Source: Nitrospinota bacterium | GTDB taxonomy: Bacteria > UBA8248 | Reading direction: 5' to 3' | NCBI GenBank assembly: GCA_011523725.1 | Contig: WTGD01000096.1 | Span: 1 to 15,226 of the forward strand | DNA length: 15,226 nt | In this document: piece by piece, positions 14,195 to 15,226 of the stretch | How the letters are laid out: the number at the start of each line of letters is the position of its first letter | Position numbering within the stretch: position 1 is the first letter of the stretch | The notes under the pieces: model-generated | The model's database searches: none | Seen by the model: only the letters and a program-made list of their open reading frames with translations | Told to the model about the DNA's origin: nothing | Translations under genes and position numbers: made by a program

Positions 14195-14692
14195 CTATTT
14201 TTTGTGCCCCAGATCTTGAAATTCCATATCCCAATCCACATCCAAGTTCGCTTTTGCGATATCGGCCAGTGAAAATGAAATCTTCTCGCCATTATTTGAA
14301 ATTATACGAACAATATTCTCCGCAACCTCGTCCAACTTACCTACAATTTTCCTCTTCCCCTTCAGCCCGCCTTTAAGGCGTATCCGCACCCGATACCCAA
14401 CATAACGTTCATAATCCTGGATTTTTCGTAGAGGCCTCTCAATACCGGGACTTGATATTTCCAGACGATAAGAATTTTCAATAGCGTCCTTTTCATCGAG
14501 ACGTTTTCCGAGTTCCCGACTCACGGCTACGCAATCAGCGAGAAGTATACCTCCTGGTTTTTCAATATATACCCGAATCAATTGCTGACTACGGTTACCG
14601 GTCAGTTCAATGTCAACCAATTCATACCCGAGTTCAGAAACTACCTCTTGGGTAAGGGTCCATATTTGACCATCAACATCTGTTGTCACCAC
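14195..14692 (-). CDS. rimP: Ribosome maturation factor RimP
   Basis: The 165-residue protein is slightly longer than the usual 150-155. RimP assists 30S assembly, acting on the S12/S19 steps. Its N-terminal domain has GYELVDIEL, the strand LIRVYIEKPGG, ADCVAVSRELGKRLDE and the hallmark LEISSPGIERPLRK (about 98-111). The C-terminal SH3-like part holds the Arg/Lys-rich RIRLKGGLKGKRKIVGKL and ends in SLADIAKANLD. The start is ambiguous between tandem GTG codons at 14692 and 14689; neither has a strong ribosome site (only a GAG-rich stretch). It is the first gene of the operon and lies just downstream of a terminator-like hairpin. Confidence 0.93.
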   Translation of the reverse strand: MVTTDVDGQIWTLTQEVVSELGYELVDIELTGNRSQQLIRVYIEKPGGILLADCVAVSRELGKRLDEKDAIENSYRLEISSPGIERPLRKIQDYERYVGYRVRIRLKGGLKGKRKIVGKLDEVAENIVRIISNNGEKISFSLADIAKANLDVDWDMEFQDLGHKK

Positions 14693-14714
14693 AAACTCTA
14701 TTCTGAGGTTGAAT

Positions 14715-14740
14715 AAAAAAATGGGCCATCAATTGACCCA
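14715..14740 (-). terminator. Intrinsic terminator-like hairpin in the rimP leader (possible attenuator)
   Basis: On the minus strand TGGGTCA (14740-14734), a 5-nt loop and TGGCCCA (14728-14722) form a seven-pair stem, followed by seven T (14721-14715). One pair is G-U in the minus-strand RNA but C-A on the plus strand, so the minus strand is the better fit. No minus-strand gene lies upstream within the window. It sits about 22 nt before the rimP start, so it would cut transcription of the operon unless it is read through. Confidence 0.7.
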
Positions 14741-15006
14741 CTTACTAAACAGCCAAAATCACAAGTACTTTAATCGCCATTAGAGGAAAGCGCAAGTGTA
14801 ATAGCTTCTTTATAAAGCACAAGGGCATTCTTGCTTGAAGAAATTCGACGTGCTAGATTTTGCCGGACTGAGCGGACAAATTATCTTGAAATATAACAAA
14901 CGGCGAATCCGTTTAGCATTATCCTCGAAGAAGCGCTGCGAGCTTCCTTGCCAAAAAATTAAGTTGTTCCCTGGTGGGACGTAATCATCCATGAAGAGGT
15001 AAATCC
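14741..15006. promoter_or_regulatory. Divergent intergenic region between rimP and the E1-alpha gene
   Basis: No gene or tRNA is visible here; I looked for a T-arm GTTCRA/CCA pattern because a tRNA often precedes rimP, and saw none. It should hold the rimP-operon promoter (minus) and the E1-alpha promoter (plus). Weak candidates are minus TTGCGC-17-TAAAGT (14795-14767) and plus TTGCTT-17-TAGATT (14831-14859); each matches 3 of 6 at -35 and 4 of 6 at -10, so neither is convincing. A perfect inverted repeat, AAACGG-N5-CCGTTT (14898-14914), could be an operator or a leader hairpin. Confidence 0.3.
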
Positions 15007-15226
15007 ATGATTCGATTGACAAAAGCTAAAGCCCTGTGGATTTACGAAACGATGGTCCGCATTCGACGGTTCGAGGAGCGTTCCATTGAACTGTTCCAAG
15101 CGGGAGAACTTCCAGGTTTTCTCCACGCTTACATTGGCGAAGAAGCAGTCGCCGCTGGGGTATGTGCCCACCTGACCCCTAAAGACCAAATCACATCTAC
15201 ACATCGTGGTCATGGACACATGATCG
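15007..15226 (+). CDS. E1 component alpha subunit of a pyruvate/acetoin-type 2-oxo acid dehydrogenase (partial)
   Basis: The first 73 residues of a gene that runs off the window. They match the thiamine-diphosphate E1-alpha family: YETMVRIRRFEERSIELF (about 13-30), GFLHAYIGEEAVAAGVCAHL and the signature STHRGHGHMI. The complex decarboxylates pyruvate, acetoin or a branched-chain 2-oxo acid and passes the acyl group to lipoyl-E2. The GFLH..IGEEA form is common to PdhA and AcoA, and the two cannot be separated on this fragment. AGAGG lies 7 nt before the ATG. An E1-beta and E2 would be expected next, outside the window. It is divergent from rimP. Confidence 0.88.
   Translation, partial: MIRLTKAKALWIYETMVRIRRFEERSIELFQAGELPGFLHAYIGEEAVAAGVCAHLTPKDQITSTHRGHGHMI

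Noticed and set aside
14741..15006. tRNA gene ahead of rimP, as in the E. coli metY-rimP order
   Set aside because: No T-loop GTTCRA pattern, no acceptor stem pairing and no encoded CCA could be found on either strand.

Overview
The window is bacterial chromosomal DNA. It is dominated by the conserved transcription/translation operon rimP-nusA-ylxR-infB-ylxP-rbfA-truB-rpsO-pnp, which lies on the minus strand and reads right to left from about 14,692 to 5,676. Its features are a YlxR domain fused to an L7Ae-like domain, a DUF503/YlxP gene between infB and rbfA, a full three-domain Ada protein, and a Sec-exported amidohydrolase. They suggest a Gram-negative organism of the loose delta-proteobacterial / Nitrospinota / Tectomicrobia-like kind. 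This placement is an inference from gene content; no marker here fixes the phylum.

Layout from left to right. Positions 1-262 hold no gene but carry an unusual run of degenerate 10-bp units. A minus-strand ada gene (263-1306) follows, with a good candidate Ada box in its own promoter. Next is a minus-strand exported YtcJ-type amidohydrolase (1472-3148). It is divergent from a plus-strand tandem-cupin protein (3358-4359), and a further pair of decamers lies between them. The cupin gene converges on a minus-strand Gfo/Idh/MocA oxidoreductase (4448-5536) across a short gap with two stem-loops. These accessory genes look like small-molecule catabolism or modification, but no shared pathway can be read from the sequence.

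A strong intrinsic terminator (5623-5651) closes the big operon behind pnp. Inside the operon, rpsO-pnp has its own near-consensus promoter behind truB. Gene spacing is otherwise tight (15-80 nt), and several genes use GTG or TTG starts. The operon couples transcription elongation and antitermination (NusA), 30S assembly (RimP, RbfA, S15), initiation (IF-2), tRNA modification (TruB), RNA decay (PNPase) and YlxR/YlxP accessory proteins. A second intrinsic-terminator-like hairpin lies just before rimP (14715-14740), where it would act as an attenuator of the whole operon. On the right, a divergent plus-strand gene for an E1-alpha subunit of a pyruvate/acetoin-type 2-oxo acid dehydrogenase starts at 15007 and runs off the edge.

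I found no CRISPR array, transposase, phage gene, tRNA or rRNA. The observations most worth a second look are: the decamer repeats shared by several intergenic regions; the Ada box; the matching His-to-Arg change in both cupin repeats; the attenuator-like hairpin ahead of rimP; and the AT-rich, TTG-started YlxR/L7Ae fusion.
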